Part shown: positions 7,323 through 16,248 of the stretch, in pieces
Layout: each line of letters begins with the position of its first letter
Position numbering within the stretch: the first letter of the stretch is position 1
Assembly: GCF_027490375.1 (NCBI RefSeq)
Contig: NZ_JAIXYH010000100.1
Coordinates: forward strand, 1-44,282
Direction: 5' to 3'
Source: Flavobacterium sp.
GTDB lineage: Bacteria > Bacteroidota > Bacteroidia > Flavobacteriales > Flavobacteriaceae
Length of the DNA stretch: 44,282 nt
Translations under genes and position numbers: made by a program
The notes under the pieces: generated by a model
What the model was told of the DNA's origin: nothing
The model's input: only the letters and a program-made list of their open reading frames with translations
Databases searched by the model: none

Positions 7323-9014
7323 TTAAACCGATTTTCGAAAGTCAATCACAATTAATTGAAGCTTTCTAACGTCGCGAAATTCGTTATAGTTAATCGTGTA
7401 AACAACATCAACACTACCCGAAGCCTCGTCAACTCTAGAGCCTTGCTTAAAAGCTATCGCCGTAATTTTTCGCTGATCGTCGAGTTCCAATTCAAAACTC
7501 AAATGCGATTTATCTTTGCCAACTGTTCGCGCCGAGGCAGCAATTCGTACATTTTTGCTTAAAAATACAGGTTTCATGTGTGCGGGTCCAAAAGGCCCAA
7601 GCCTGCTGTAATTAGCTACCAGGTTATCCGACACACGTTGGATGTCGATTTCCATGTCGATTTCGATTTCAGGCTCGAGCGTTTCCGGCGCACGCAATTC
7701 CCGAACTACTGCATTAAAGGCTTTTTTAAATTCGGTATAGTTTTCAGGTAAAATCGTCATTCCTGCGGCAAAAGTATGTCCGCCAAATTGTACCAAGTGA
7801 TGCTGGCAGGCTTCTAAAGCTTGGTACAAATCAAATCCAGCAACCGATCTTCCCGACGCGGCGTAAACTCCGTTACTTTTAGTGAAAACCAAAGTGGGTC
7901 GGTAATGCGTTTCAATTAGCCGCGAAGCTACGATCCCGATTACGCCCTTGTTCCAATGTGCGTTGAAAACGACTGTAGCCGGTGCCTCTTCCTCTTTGTT
8001 TTTACGAATCTGTTCCAAAGCTTCTAGCGTCGTTTTTTGATCAAATTCACGTCGCGTCTCATTGTACGATTCTATCGCATCGGCAAAAGATTGCGCTACT
8101 TGTTCGTCGGTTTCAATCATCAATTCTACCGCGTCACGTCCGAGATTAATACGTCCCGCTGCATTGATTCGTGGCGCAAACACAAAAACCAAATCTTCCA
8201 AATCGAGAACTTTCTTTTTCGATTTCTGCTTCAAAGCTTTTAATCCAACGCGGCAATCTCGATTAATCAACTCCAAGCCAAAATGCGCCAGAATCCGATT
8301 TTCGCCCGTCAACGGAACTATGTCTGCCGCTATGGCAATAGCTACAAAATCGAGCAAACTCCAAACAAAATCAGTGTCGTTTTCAAGTTTGCGTTCTACG
8401 GCCTGAACCAGCTTAAACCCAACGCCACAGCCGCAGAGCTCTTTGTACGGATACGCGCAATCGGCTCGCTTCGGATCCAAAACGGCTACTGCGTCAGGAA
8501 TAATGGCACCGGGTAAATGATGATCGCAAATGATAAAATCAATTCCAAGTGTTTTTGCATACGCCACCAGCTCAACCGATTTAATTCCGCAATCTAGCGC
8601 AATGATCAAAGTAAAGTCGTTGTCGGCGGCAAAGTCGATTCCGCGTTTCGAAACGCCATAACCTTCGGTGTATCGATCGGGTATGTAATGAGATACCGAA
8701 GTTGTTTTTGTAGCTAAATAGGTGTACATCAACGAAACGGCCGTAGTTCCATCTACATCGTAATCACCAAAAACCAAAATGCGTTCGTTTTGATTAAGTG
8801 CTTGTAAAACACGATTCACGGCAACGTTCATGTCGCGCATTAAATACGGATCGTGAAGCGCACTTAAATCCGGATTGCAAAAATCGCGAGCAGCCTCAAA
8901 ATCGCGAATATTTCGTTGCAAAAACAAGCTGGCCAAGATTTCGCTTTTTATTCCGGCATCTTGAAGGGCTTGTATTTCGTGAAGTTCGGGTAGTGGTTTT
9001 AATTTCCAGCGCAT
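7323..9014 (-). CDS. recJ: Single-stranded-DNA-specific exonuclease RecJ
   Basis: A 563-residue DHH-family 5'-3' single-strand DNA exonuclease used in recombination and mismatch or base-excision repair. Motifs appear in order: GDYDVDG (83-89), ALDCG (about 139-143), CDHH (163-166), the DPK..CAYPYKELCG segment after about 178, and the DHHA1 motif GGHTFAAG near 410. A C-terminal OB-like domain follows, and the length is typical. It is convergent with the dioxygenase gene (46-base gap) and followed downstream on the same strand by rsmI after 113 bases of upstream spacing. The start chosen gives MRWKLKPLP, the usual N-terminus of Bacteroidota RecJ proteins. Confidence 0.95.
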   Translation of the reverse strand: MRWKLKPLPELHEIQALQDAGIKSEILASLFLQRNIRDFEAARDFCNPDLSALHDPYLMRDMNVAVNRVLQALNQNERILVFGDYDVDGTTAVSLMYTYLATKTTSVSHYIPDRYTEGYGVSKRGIDFAADNDFTLIIALDCGIKSVELVAYAKTLGIDFIICDHHLPGAIIPDAVAVLDPKRADCAYPYKELCGCGVGFKLVQAVERKLENDTDFVWSLLDFVAIAIAADIVPLTGENRILAHFGLELINRDCRVGLKALKQKSKKKVLDLEDLVFVFAPRINAAGRINLGRDAVELMIETDEQVAQSFADAIESYNETRREFDQKTTLEALEQIRKNKEEEAPATVVFNAHWNKGVIGIVASRLIETHYRPTLVFTKSNGVYAASGRSVAGFDLYQALEACQHHLVQFGGHTFAAGMTILPENYTEFKKAFNAVVRELRAPETLEPEIEIDMEIDIQRVSDNLVANYSRLGPFGPAHMKPVFLSKNVRIAASARTVGKDKSHLSFELELDDQRKITAIAFKQGSRVDEASGSVDVVYTINYNEFRDVRKLQLIVIDFRKSV

Positions 9015-9127
9015 AAGTTTTCTGTATGGAATAGAGCTAACGAATGTAAATGCTTTTTCGGATATGGAATTACGGCTTTTCCGTAAAAAAGATAAATTTC
9101 AGTTGAAAAAAGTTCCCTGAATTAAAA

Positions 9128-9808
9128 TTATTTCCGCAGCTTTCCAGCGATGCACACCACGAATTCTCCTTTTATCGCTTTCGCAGAAAAATGAGCGATC
9201 AATTCAATTGCGGTTCCGCGAACGTTTTCCTCGTGTAACTTCGAAAGTTCCCGACTACAACTAACTTGTCGATCTTCACCAAAATACGTTTTTATTTCCT
9301 CTAAAGTCTTTAACAATTTATGAGGAGAAACATACAAAACCACCGTTCGTACTTCTTCGGCGAGTTCAAGTAAACGCGTTTGCCGCCCTTTTTTTTCGGG
9401 GAGAAATCCTTCGAAAACGAAGCGATCTGATGGAAAGCCGCTGTTCACCAACGCAGGAACAAAAGCCGTTGCACCCGGCAAGGTTTCGACTGGTATGCCG
9501 TTCTCCACGCATGCACGAACCAATAAAAATCCGGGATCTGAAATTGCCGGAGTTCCCGCATCACTAATTAAAGCAAGTACATTTCCGTTTTGCAGTTTTT
9601 GAATTAAACCATTTACGGTTTGATGCTCGTTGTGCATGTGATAACTCGACATAGGCGAGGAAATCTCGAAGTGTTTGAGTAATTTCCCGCTATTTCGGGT
9701 GTCTTCCGCCAAAATTAAATCGGCTGCTTTTAGCACCTCAATAGCTCGGTAGGTCATGTCGCCCAGATTTCCAATCGGCGTTGGAACAACAAATAATTTA
9801 CCCGTCAT
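9128..9808 (-). CDS. rsmI: 16S rRNA (cytidine-1402-2'-O)-methyltransferase
   Basis: A 226-residue SAM-dependent tetrapyrrole-methylase-fold enzyme that methylates the ribose of C1402 in the 16S rRNA decoding centre. The N-terminal signature PTPIGNLGDMTYRAIEVL is followed by LAEDTRNSGKLL and then SDAGTPAISDPG near residue 82, all typical of RsmI. It is at the shorter end of the family: the extra C-terminal region seen in some members is missing, which is usual for Bacteroidota. It starts two bases after the stop of the acidic protein gene (9811-10782), so the two are likely co-transcribed. Confidence 0.95.
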   Translation of the reverse strand: MTGKLFVVPTPIGNLGDMTYRAIEVLKAADLILAEDTRNSGKLLKHFEISSPMSSYHMHNEHQTVNGLIQKLQNGNVLALISDAGTPAISDPGFLLVRACVENGIPVETLPGATAFVPALVNSGFPSDRFVFEGFLPEKKGRQTRLLELAEEVRTVVLYVSPHKLLKTLEEIKTYFGEDRQVSCSRELSKLHEENVRGTAIELIAHFSAKAIKGEFVVCIAGKLRK

Positions 9809-9810
9809 TA

Positions 9811-10782
9811 TTACGAAAAGCGTCTTTTTATAATGTCTAAAAATCGCTCTACATATTCATCCTTTCCATTCCAATTATTGTAATCAGGACGCACCATTTC
9901 GTCAATAAATTCAGTGGCTTCTTCGTAAGAATTAAATGTGCTGAGCTGAGAAACAACACGATTCATGTCTTCTGCGCTTCCGCCGAAAAGATTGCGCTCA
10001 AATCCGATTCGGTCGTTTAGGCCAAACTGAAAACTGCGCAACCCATTTTCGGGCTGCGTTTCAAAAGAAACCGACTTAGTTTCCTCCACTTCGGTTGCTG
10101 TAGTGAAAGTCGGTTCAAACGATAAGTCAACCGCAGGAGTTTTTACTTCTTCAATGGGCAAATCAAAAGGCGTTTCAATGTTTTCAACTACATTCTCAGC
10201 TTCAATCCGTGTTTCAAGAATAATTTCTTCTTCTTCAGATTCCTCTATAACTTCTGCGGAAGCGGGCTCTTCACTTTGAGTTTCCTCAATTACAGGAACG
10301 GCATCTGAAACTTTGTCGAAAATAGGTTCGGTATAATCGCTACCCAATAAATCGGCGAAACTAATTTGTTTTGGTGCTTCACTGCGCGTTTCAAATGCGG
10401 GAACAGCTATAGGTTCGGGGGTTGGTTCCGGTTCGGGAATTTCTTCGACAACAGGCGCAGCCGTTACTTCTTCGACCAAGGAAATTTCAGAAACTTCCTC
10501 AACCACAGCATCAGAAATCGGGGTTTCTTTTTCTTCTGCGACAGCGGTTTCCAAAACAGTAGCTGCTGGCTTTTTGTAATGTTCGACAACTAAATCTTGA
10601 ATCTCAGCCTTGCCAATGGTAGGCATGACGGAGCCAAATTGCGTTTCTACAAAAAGCAAAACACTTAATTTCTCGTACAAGTTTTTAGCTTCTTCATGCA
10701 AAACCCGAAGATCTGAGCTGTCTTTTAGTTTCAAAACACGGTGCGCAATGCTAATTAATTCGCCTTCTACTTTCTTTTTCAT
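9811..10782 (-). CDS. Conserved acidic protein of unknown function
   Basis: About 323 residues. I chose the ATG at 10782 (MKKKVEGEL) over a GTG two codons upstream. It has three parts: an N-terminal helical stretch of about 70 residues (ISIAHRVLKLKDSSDL..), a long low-complexity Glu/Val/Pro-rich linker (about 75-245), and a well-formed C-terminal helical region of about 75 residues with LNDRIGFERNLFGGS and YNNWNGKDEY motifs. The C-terminal motif is familiar from Bacteroidota proteins lying beside rsmI and tdk, but I know of no experimental function. There is no signal peptide or membrane segment, so it is probably cytosolic. The disordered acidic linker suggests a tethering or scaffold role; that is inference. 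Confidence 0.8.
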   Translation of the reverse strand: MKKKVEGELISIAHRVLKLKDSSDLRVLHEEAKNLYEKLSVLLFVETQFGSVMPTIGKAEIQDLVVEHYKKPAATVLETAVAEEKETPISDAVVEEVSEISLVEEVTAAPVVEEIPEPEPTPEPIAVPAFETRSEAPKQISFADLLGSDYTEPIFDKVSDAVPVIEETQSEEPASAEVIEESEEEEIILETRIEAENVVENIETPFDLPIEEVKTPAVDLSFEPTFTTATEVEETKSVSFETQPENGLRSFQFGLNDRIGFERNLFGGSAEDMNRVVSQLSTFNSYEEATEFIDEMVRPDYNNWNGKDEYVERFLDIIKRRFS

Positions 10783-10872
10783 AAACACGAAGCGGTTGTA
10801 AATTTTCTTTTCTATTGATAAACAGTTGTTCTGCGAAGCCGAGATTCTACATTCACGTATAGAAAATTTGGC

Positions 10873-10880
10873 TACATTTG
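10873..10880 (+). promoter_or_regulatory. Putative -7 box for tdk-murF/alr
   Basis: TACATTTG, an exact TAnnTTTG match, 86 bases upstream of the tdk start codon. The intervening leader (10881-10966) holds no ORF and no strong hairpin that I can see. Confidence 0.45.
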
Positions 10881-10966
10881 AAACGCTGAGCTGGGGTTAA
10901 AAATGATCGCACAACGGCTACAAAGTAATAAAATCTAATCAGTTTCAACTTCACAATTGCCGAAAA

Positions 10967-11584
10967 ATGTTTCTTGAAAATACCGTTAATCACAAAGAGC
11001 AGTTTGGATGGATAGAAGTTATTTGCGGCTCCATGTTTTCGGGAAAAACGGAAGAGCTCATCCGACGACTCAAACGCGCGCAATTTGCCAAGCAAAAAGT
11101 TGAAATTTTTAAACCTGCAATCGACACACGCTACCACGATGAAATGGTGGTTTCGCACGATGCTAATGAAATTCGTTCCACTCCGGTTCCTGCTGCAGCT
11201 AATATTCGCTTGTTGGCACAAGGTTGCGATGTGGTTGGCATCGATGAGGCACAATTCTTTGATGATGAAATTATTACTGTTTGTAACGATTTGGCAAACA
11301 GCGGTATTCGCGTTATTGTTGCCGGTTTGGATATGGATTTTAAAGGAAATCCGTTTGGGCCCATGCCTGCCTTGATGGCCACCGCCGAGTACGTCACGAA
11401 AGTGCACGCCGTTTGTACCCGAACCGGAAATTTGGCTCACTACAGTTTCCGTAAAACCGATAACGACAAACTTGTTTTGCTCGGCGAAACCGAAGAATAC
11501 GAACCCTTATCGCGTGCGGCTTACTACAACGCCATTCGCGAACAAGCCGAGAACAAGAGCGAACCTTCAAACGAATTATCGTAA
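10967..11584 (+). CDS. tdk: Thymidine kinase (type II)
   Basis: A 205-residue enzyme that phosphorylates thymidine to dTMP in pyrimidine salvage. The P-loop GSMFSGKT spans 21-28, and the Mg-binding DEAQFFD and the AGLDMDFKG segment are present. The family normally holds a structural zinc through four Cys in the lasso region. Here only the single Cys in HAVCTRTG remains, and the later Cys-Arg-x-x-Cys is replaced by LSRAAYY, so zinc binding is unlikely; this may be a lineage feature. The stop codon overlaps the murF-alr start (TAATG). Upstream, a -7 box lies at 10873-10880. Confidence 0.93.
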   Translation: MFLENTVNHKEQFGWIEVICGSMFSGKTEELIRRLKRAQFAKQKVEIFKPAIDTRYHDEMVVSHDANEIRSTPVPAAANIRLLAQGCDVVGIDEAQFFDDEIITVCNDLANSGIRVIVAGLDMDFKGNPFGPMPALMATAEYVTKVHAVCTRTGNLAHYSFRKTDNDKLVLLGETEEYEPLSRAAYYNAIREQAENKSEPSNELS

Positions 11585-14007
11585 TGTTTTCGTGGAAAGA
11601 AATTTGTTCGTTACTGAATAAAACCGTAACACCAACGGACGATTTTCTCTTTACACATATTTCCACCGATTCGCGATCGGGTAACAACAATGAAAAAACA
11701 GTTTTCTTCGCTTTAAGCGGACCAAATTTTAACGGCGCCGATTTTATTGAAAAAGCCGTCGAACAAGGCGTTCGCTACTTTGTTAGCGAACAAGATTATC
11801 GCGGAAATGTATCCGGTATTCAGGTACTGCTCGTTCCTAATGTTTTGCAAGCCCTTCAAAAACTCGCCGCTTCGCACCGCGCAAAATTTGCCTTACCCGT
11901 AATTGCCATAACCGGCAGTAACGGCAAAACGGTAGTAAAAGAATGGCTGTACTACTTGCTTTCGCCGGATTATTATATTGCTAAAAGTCCGAAAAGTTAT
12001 AATTCTCAAGTGGGCGTGGCGCTGTCTGTACTAACACTTGAACAACAACACAACTTAGGGATTTTTGAAGCAGGAATTTCGACCACCAACGAAATGCAGG
12101 CACTTGCCGACATGCTACAACCCGAAATAGCGGTTTTAACCAATATTTATTCGGCTCATGACGCGGGTTTCGAGAATCGGGCGCAGAAATTTTCAGAAAA
12201 AGCAAAACTCTACACGTCGGCTCGTTTGGTGATTGGTGAATACGAAACATTTGAGCAATTTACCACAATCGATCAGCATTTTTACGCGTGGAGTTTCTCG
12301 AATAAATCGGCTCGTGTTTTTATTCAGAAAGAAGTGCTCGAACACACAACAAGGCTTGAAATACAGACTAATTCAAAAACTTTTTCTTTAAGCTTGCCGT
12401 TTACCGACGGCGCTTCGATACAAAATGCAGCACATTGCATTACAACCATGCTGGCGCTGGAAATTGATTTTCAAACCATCGCAAATCGAATTAGTTCGTT
12501 GCCTCAAATCAACATGCGTTTGTCGATTAAAAACGGCGTGCGCAACTTACAAATCATAGACGATTCGTATAGTGCCGACTTACAATCGCTGCAAATAGCA
12601 CTCGACTTTTTGAAAAATCAGTCTTCTGCACTGAAAAAGATACTGGTTTTGTCTGATTTTGCGGAATCGGATGCCCACACGCTAACAAAAATCGAGCAAT
12701 TGCTGCATCAATATGATTTAGCCGAGATAGTCACTGTGGGGGAATGGTCTCGCGAAATTAAAGGCACAGCATTGCGGAAGCACTTTGAAACTACAGCCGA
12801 TTTTTTACAAGACGAAACACTTCGCAGCTGGTCGAATGCTTCGGTTTTAATAAAAGGTGCTCGGAAATTTGAATTCGAGAAAATTCTAAAAATTCTCGAA
12901 CAGCAAAAGCACGAAACCGTACTGGAAATTAACTTGAGTGCCTTAACGCATAATCTAAATCACTATAAATCGAAGCTGAAACCTGGCGTGAAACTCATGG
13001 TCATGGTAAAAGCTTTTGGCTACGGAAACGGCGGAGAAGAAATTGCGCGATTACTCGAATTTAACAAAGTTGATTATTTAGGAGTAGCGTTTGCCGACGA
13101 AGGGGTAAAACTCCGACAAGCGGGAATTACGGTTCCGATTATGGTTTTGAATCCAGAGTCGACAGCTTTCGATGAGATTATTCAATATCAATTGGAACCT
13201 GAAATTTACAGTTTTCGTGCCTTGAACGCTTTCGCGGAAGCAACACGAAAAGTTGGCACAACGGCATATCCGGTTCACGTAAAAATCGATACAGGCATGC
13301 ACCGACTGGGTTTCGCTCCAGATTCTGTGGCCGATTTAGCGCAAGAACTTACAAACGTACCCGAGGTGGAAGTGAGATCGGTTTTATCGCACTTGGCCGC
13401 TAGCGACGATTTAAACGAACGTTCGTTTACGGAACAGCAAATCGAACGATTTTTAAAGGCAACTGAAGTTCTACAAAAGCAATTGTCGAAAAAGTTCTAC
13501 AGACATATTTTAAACACGTCTGGACTCATAAATTATCCCGAAGCGCAATTTGAAATGGTACGTTTGGGAATCGGTTTATATGGATTGGCTTCTAGTGACG
13601 AAGAACAAAATCAGCTCGAAACAGTTGGAACACTAAAGTCGATAATCTCGCAAATTCATGAACTTCAAGCGGGCGAAACGGTAGGATATAATCGGCGATT
13701 CAAAGCAAAAGAAAAAACATCAATTGCAACAATACCAATAGGTTACGCGGATGGAATTCCCAGGTTTTGGGGCAACGAAAATGGTTATGTGATCATTCAC
13801 GAACAGCCGGCACCGATAGTAGGTTCGGTTTGTATGGACATGCTGATGGTAGATGTTAGCGCAATTGCATGTCGCGAAGGCGACGCGGTAATCATCTTCG
13901 GAAAGCGTCCTACTGTTCAAGAAATTGCAAAAGCGGGAAGTACGATCAGCTACGAAATTCTAACTGGCATATCCCAGCGCGTGAAAAGAATTTTTTTCCG
14001 CGAATAA
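11584..14007 (+). CDS. murF-alr: Bifunctional MurF ligase / alanine racemase
   Basis: An 807-residue cytosolic fusion that makes D-alanine and supplies peptidoglycan precursor synthesis. The N-terminal half (about 1-440) is a Mur ligase that attaches D-Ala-D-Ala to UDP-MurNAc-tripeptide. Its P-loop ITGSNGKT is at 109-116, with Ser in place of the usual Thr, and GAR-type and DDSYSA motifs follow. The C-terminal half (about 445-807) is a fold-III alanine racemase with the PLP lysine at residue 476 (VKAFGYG) and the catalytic Tyr in the IPIGYADGIPR segment. This fusion is known in Bacteroidota. Translation is probably coupled to tdk by the one-base overlap. Confidence 0.95.
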   Translation: MFSWKEICSLLNKTVTPTDDFLFTHISTDSRSGNNNEKTVFFALSGPNFNGADFIEKAVEQGVRYFVSEQDYRGNVSGIQVLLVPNVLQALQKLAASHRAKFALPVIAITGSNGKTVVKEWLYYLLSPDYYIAKSPKSYNSQVGVALSVLTLEQQHNLGIFEAGISTTNEMQALADMLQPEIAVLTNIYSAHDAGFENRAQKFSEKAKLYTSARLVIGEYETFEQFTTIDQHFYAWSFSNKSARVFIQKEVLEHTTRLEIQTNSKTFSLSLPFTDGASIQNAAHCITTMLALEIDFQTIANRISSLPQINMRLSIKNGVRNLQIIDDSYSADLQSLQIALDFLKNQSSALKKILVLSDFAESDAHTLTKIEQLLHQYDLAEIVTVGEWSREIKGTALRKHFETTADFLQDETLRSWSNASVLIKGARKFEFEKILKILEQQKHETVLEINLSALTHNLNHYKSKLKPGVKLMVMVKAFGYGNGGEEIARLLEFNKVDYLGVAFADEGVKLRQAGITVPIMVLNPESTAFDEIIQYQLEPEIYSFRALNAFAEATRKVGTTAYPVHVKIDTGMHRLGFAPDSVADLAQELTNVPEVEVRSVLSHLAASDDLNERSFTEQQIERFLKATEVLQKQLSKKFYRHILNTSGLINYPEAQFEMVRLGIGLYGLASSDEEQNQLETVGTLKSIISQIHELQAGETVGYNRRFKAKEKTSIATIPIGYADGIPRFWGNENGYVIIHEQPAPIVGSVCMDMLMVDVSAIACREGDAVIIFGKRPTVQEIAKAGSTISYEILTGISQRVKRIFFRE

Positions 14008-14052
14008 GGTTTTTAGTACTTTCACAATTATTAACCAAAAAAACCACAAAAA

Positions 14053-14436
14053 ATGGGAATGATTTCTGAATTTAAAGCCTTTGCTATGCGAGGCAATGTC
14101 GTTGACCTGGCTATCGGGGTTATCATTGGAGCGGCATTTAGCAAAATTGTCACTTCTTTCATTGACGACGTGCTAACACCATTGCTTTTAAAACCTGCTC
14201 TCGAAGCAGCGAATTTGAGTAAACTCGAAGAGTTAACTATTTTCGGAACCGTAAAATACGGACTGTTTCTATCGGCTGTAATCAACTTTTTGATCGTGGC
14301 GTTTGTGTTGTTTCTTGTAATTAAAGGAATTAATGCGGCTCGTAAGAAAGAAGCTGAAGCGCCTGCAGCTCCGCCAGCACCAAGTAACGAAGAAAAGTTA
14401 CTTATGGAAATTCGCGACGCACTAAAAAACAAATAA
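14053..14436 (+). CDS. mscL: Large-conductance mechanosensitive channel
   Basis: A 127-residue inner-membrane channel that opens under high membrane tension during osmotic downshock. The N-terminal amphipathic helix is followed by the pore helix NVVDLAIGVIIGAAFSKIV, a short periplasmic loop, the second membrane helix (FLSAVINFLIVAFVLFLVI) and a C-terminal cytoplasmic bundle preceded by an Ala/Pro-rich linker. Length and motif order fit the family exactly. It lies 45 bases after murF-alr and is followed by an intrinsic terminator at about 14507. Confidence 0.97.
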   Translation: MGMISEFKAFAMRGNVVDLAIGVIIGAAFSKIVTSFIDDVLTPLLLKPALEAANLSKLEELTIFGTVKYGLFLSAVINFLIVAFVLFLVIKGINAARKKEAEAPAAPPAPSNEEKLLMEIRDALKNK

Positions 14437-14506
14437 GAACTTTTTTACGTGCTCAGATTTTCTTGTAGGAATTGAAATTCATACCGCTCACTATATATTC
14501 TAACTT

Positions 14507-14535
14507 AAGCCATCCCACAAGGATGGTTTTTCTTT
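14507..14535 (+). terminator. Intrinsic terminator after mscL
   Basis: CCATCC (14510-14515) pairs with GGATGG (14521-14526) around a 5-base loop. The stem is extended by A/G to T pairs, then followed by a T-rich tract. It separates the tdk-murF/alr-mscL unit from asd. Confidence 0.75.
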
Positions 14536-14576
14536 ATTGTATCATAAAATTCTAGTTCGAATCGGAGTGTATTCGC

Positions 14577-14584
14577 TAATTTTG
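14577..14584 (+). promoter_or_regulatory. Putative -7 box for asd
   Basis: TAATTTTG, an exact TAnnTTTG match, 21 bases upstream of the ATG at 14606. It supports the 14606 start, because the alternative upstream ATG at 14537 would lie before the promoter and next to the terminator. Confidence 0.55.
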
Positions 14585-14605
14585 CGAAGCTTAAAAATTA
14601 ACAAA

Positions 14606-15598
14606 ATGAAAGTTGCAGTTGTTGGTGCCACCGGAATGGTTGGCGAAATCATGTTACAAGTTCTTGAAGAACGTAATTTTCCAGTTACCGAGCTAATACC
14701 GGTTGCTTCTGAGAAATCGGTTGGAAAGAAAATTTCGTTTAAAGGTCAGGAATATACCGTTGTTTCTCTCGAAACTGCTGTTGCCATGAAACCACAAATA
14801 GCACTTTTTTCAGCCGGTGGCGGAACCTCGCTCGAATGGGCGCCAAAGTTCGCAGAAGCGGGTACGACAGTAATCGACAATTCGTCGGCTTGGCGAATGG
14901 ATCCGACCAAAAAGCTTGTTGTTCCTGAAATCAACGCACAAGTGCTAACCGCTGCCGATAAAATTATTGCCAATCCGAATTGTTCTACCATTCAAATGGT
15001 TATGGCTTTAGCGCCGTTGCACAAAAAGTACCAAGTTAAGCGAATCGTTGTGTCTACCTATCAGTCGATTACCGGAACGGGTGTTAAAGCTGTGAAACAA
15101 CTCGAAAATGAATTCGCGGGAATAAGCGGTGAAATGGCTTACAAATACCAAATTCACAAAAATGCAATTCCGCAATGCGACGTCTTTGAAGATAACGGCT
15201 ACACGAAAGAAGAAATGAAACTCGTTCGCGAAACACAGAAAATATTGAACGATAACAGTATTGCCGTAACTGCAACGGCCGTTCGCGTGCCTGTGGTAGG
15301 AGGTCATTCGGAGGCGGTGAACGTAGCGTTCGAAAATGATTTTGAATTGGCCGACGTTCGAAAAATGCTTGAAGAAACTCCGGGCGTAACTTTAGTCGAT
15401 AATATTCAAGAATTTGAATATCCGATGCCGCTGTTTGCACAACATAAAGACGATGTTTTTGTAGGGCGTATTCGCCGCGATGAAAGCCAGCCAAACACAT
15501 TAAATCTGTGGATTGTTGCCGACAACTTGCGCAAAGGAGCAGCTACAAACACGATTCAAATAGCCGAATATTTGGTAGCTAATAAAATCGGGTTTTAA
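14606..15598 (+). CDS. asd: Aspartate-semialdehyde dehydrogenase
   Basis: About 330 residues. It reduces aspartyl-phosphate to aspartate semialdehyde with NADPH, the branch point to lysine/diaminopimelate, threonine and methionine. I start it at 14606 because MKVAVVGATGMVGEIM is the standard N-terminal nucleotide-binding motif; an in-frame ATG at 14537 adds 23 unlikely residues and lies upstream of a -7 box. The catalytic Cys is residue 126 in NPNCSTIQ. The substrate-binding segment AVRVPVVGGHSEAV and the terminal LWIVADNLRKGAA(T)NT motif are present. It stands alone between a terminator and the DoxX-like gene. Confidence 0.96.
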   Translation: MKVAVVGATGMVGEIMLQVLEERNFPVTELIPVASEKSVGKKISFKGQEYTVVSLETAVAMKPQIALFSAGGGTSLEWAPKFAEAGTTVIDNSSAWRMDPTKKLVVPEINAQVLTAADKIIANPNCSTIQMVMALAPLHKKYQVKRIVVSTYQSITGTGVKAVKQLENEFAGISGEMAYKYQIHKNAIPQCDVFEDNGYTKEEMKLVRETQKILNDNSIAVTATAVRVPVVGGHSEAVNVAFENDFELADVRKMLEETPGVTLVDNIQEFEYPMPLFAQHKDDVFVGRIRRDESQPNTLNLWIVADNLRKGAATNTIQIAEYLVANKIGF

Positions 15599-15703
15599 GA
15601 ATCCGACACTTATTTGTGAATTGAATTCGTAAATATTTAGTAATTTAGGAAACTATTAACCATTTTCCTATTACGTTAAGTTAAACGCTAAAATGTTTAC
15701 GCT

Positions 15704-16063
15704 ATGAATTCACAGTTTACCAAAATCGTTCGTATTTTTTTAGGCATCGTGTTGTTGTTCAGTGGAGCCAATAAATTTTTTGAGTTTTTGCCCAATCCCG
15801 AAGCCGACTTTCTGGATTCATTTGGCGAAGTTTCTTATCTGCTAACCTTTGTCGGCGCACTTGAAATCGTAATTGCAGGTTTCCTATTAGCAAAAAAGTG
15901 GGTTGCCTTCAGCCTAATTTTACTTGCGCCCATTTCAATCAACATTTTGTTGTTTCACTTGTACGTGCACCCAAGCACTATTGCTCCGGCGGTAGTTATT
16001 GGTTTGTTTAATGCGATTTTAATCTATAAGCATTGGCCACAATACCGTCCGCTATTTATGTAG
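15704..16063 (+). CDS. DoxX-like small membrane protein
   Basis: A 119-residue integral membrane protein with about four hydrophobic segments (about 8-25, 46-64, 68-86, 92-108). The N-terminal VRIFLGIVLLFSGANKFFEF is the usual start of the DoxX family, and the central EIVIAGFLL motif also fits. The biochemical role of most such proteins is unknown; some members take part in redox or terminal oxidase function. It is monocistronic by spacing: 105 bases after asd and 169 bases before the prolyl oligopeptidase gene. Confidence 0.7.
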   Translation: MNSQFTKIVRIFLGIVLLFSGANKFFEFLPNPEADFLDSFGEVSYLLTFVGALEIVIAGFLLAKKWVAFSLILLAPISINILLFHLYVHPSTIAPAVVIGLFNAILIYKHWPQYRPLFM

Positions 16064-16070
16064 TTAGTGG

Positions 16071-16107
16071 CATTCTATTTACTAGTGAAGCCATTTTTAA
16101 TAGAATG
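16071..16107 (+). other. Stem-loop after the DoxX-like gene
   Basis: CATTCTATT (16071-16079) is the exact reverse complement of AATAGAATG (16099-16107), with a 19-base loop and no T-run after it. It begins 8 bases after the stop codon, so it may stabilise the 3' end of the message rather than act as an intrinsic terminator. Confidence 0.4.
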
Positions 16108-16210
16108 GTCTGACGAACAATTTTCGGTCACGGCATTCTTCATTTTGGTTGAGCTGCGTGCTGAAAGTGATTTTTAATCTCATTCGAGTAAATACGTTTT
16201 CTTTACTAAC

Positions 16211-16248
16211 TTGCCACTAAATTTTAAATCGTATGAAATTAGTGGCAA
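16211..16248 (+). promoter_or_regulatory. Hairpin enclosing the start codon of the prolyl oligopeptidase
   Basis: TTGCCACTAA (16211-16220) is a perfect 10-base reverse complement of TTAGTGGCAA (16239-16248). With a one-base bulge the stem extends by three more pairs. The ATG at 16233-16235 sits in the loop. A second copy of TTAGTGGCA at 16064-16072 could pair with the same left arm. I infer control of translation initiation or mRNA stability; no known riboswitch is recognised. Confidence 0.5.

Noticed and set aside
8062..8406. 114-codon plus-strand frame inside recJ, and similar long antisense frames (e.g. 10853-11440, 14031-14432, 42490-43200)
   Set aside because: They are antisense to well-supported genes with complete motifs, and read as arginine/serine-rich shadow translations.
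9070..9086. TTACGG-ctttt-CCGTAA hairpin between recJ and rsmI
   Set aside because: Only six base pairs and no T-run on either strand after it, so not supported as a terminator or operator.
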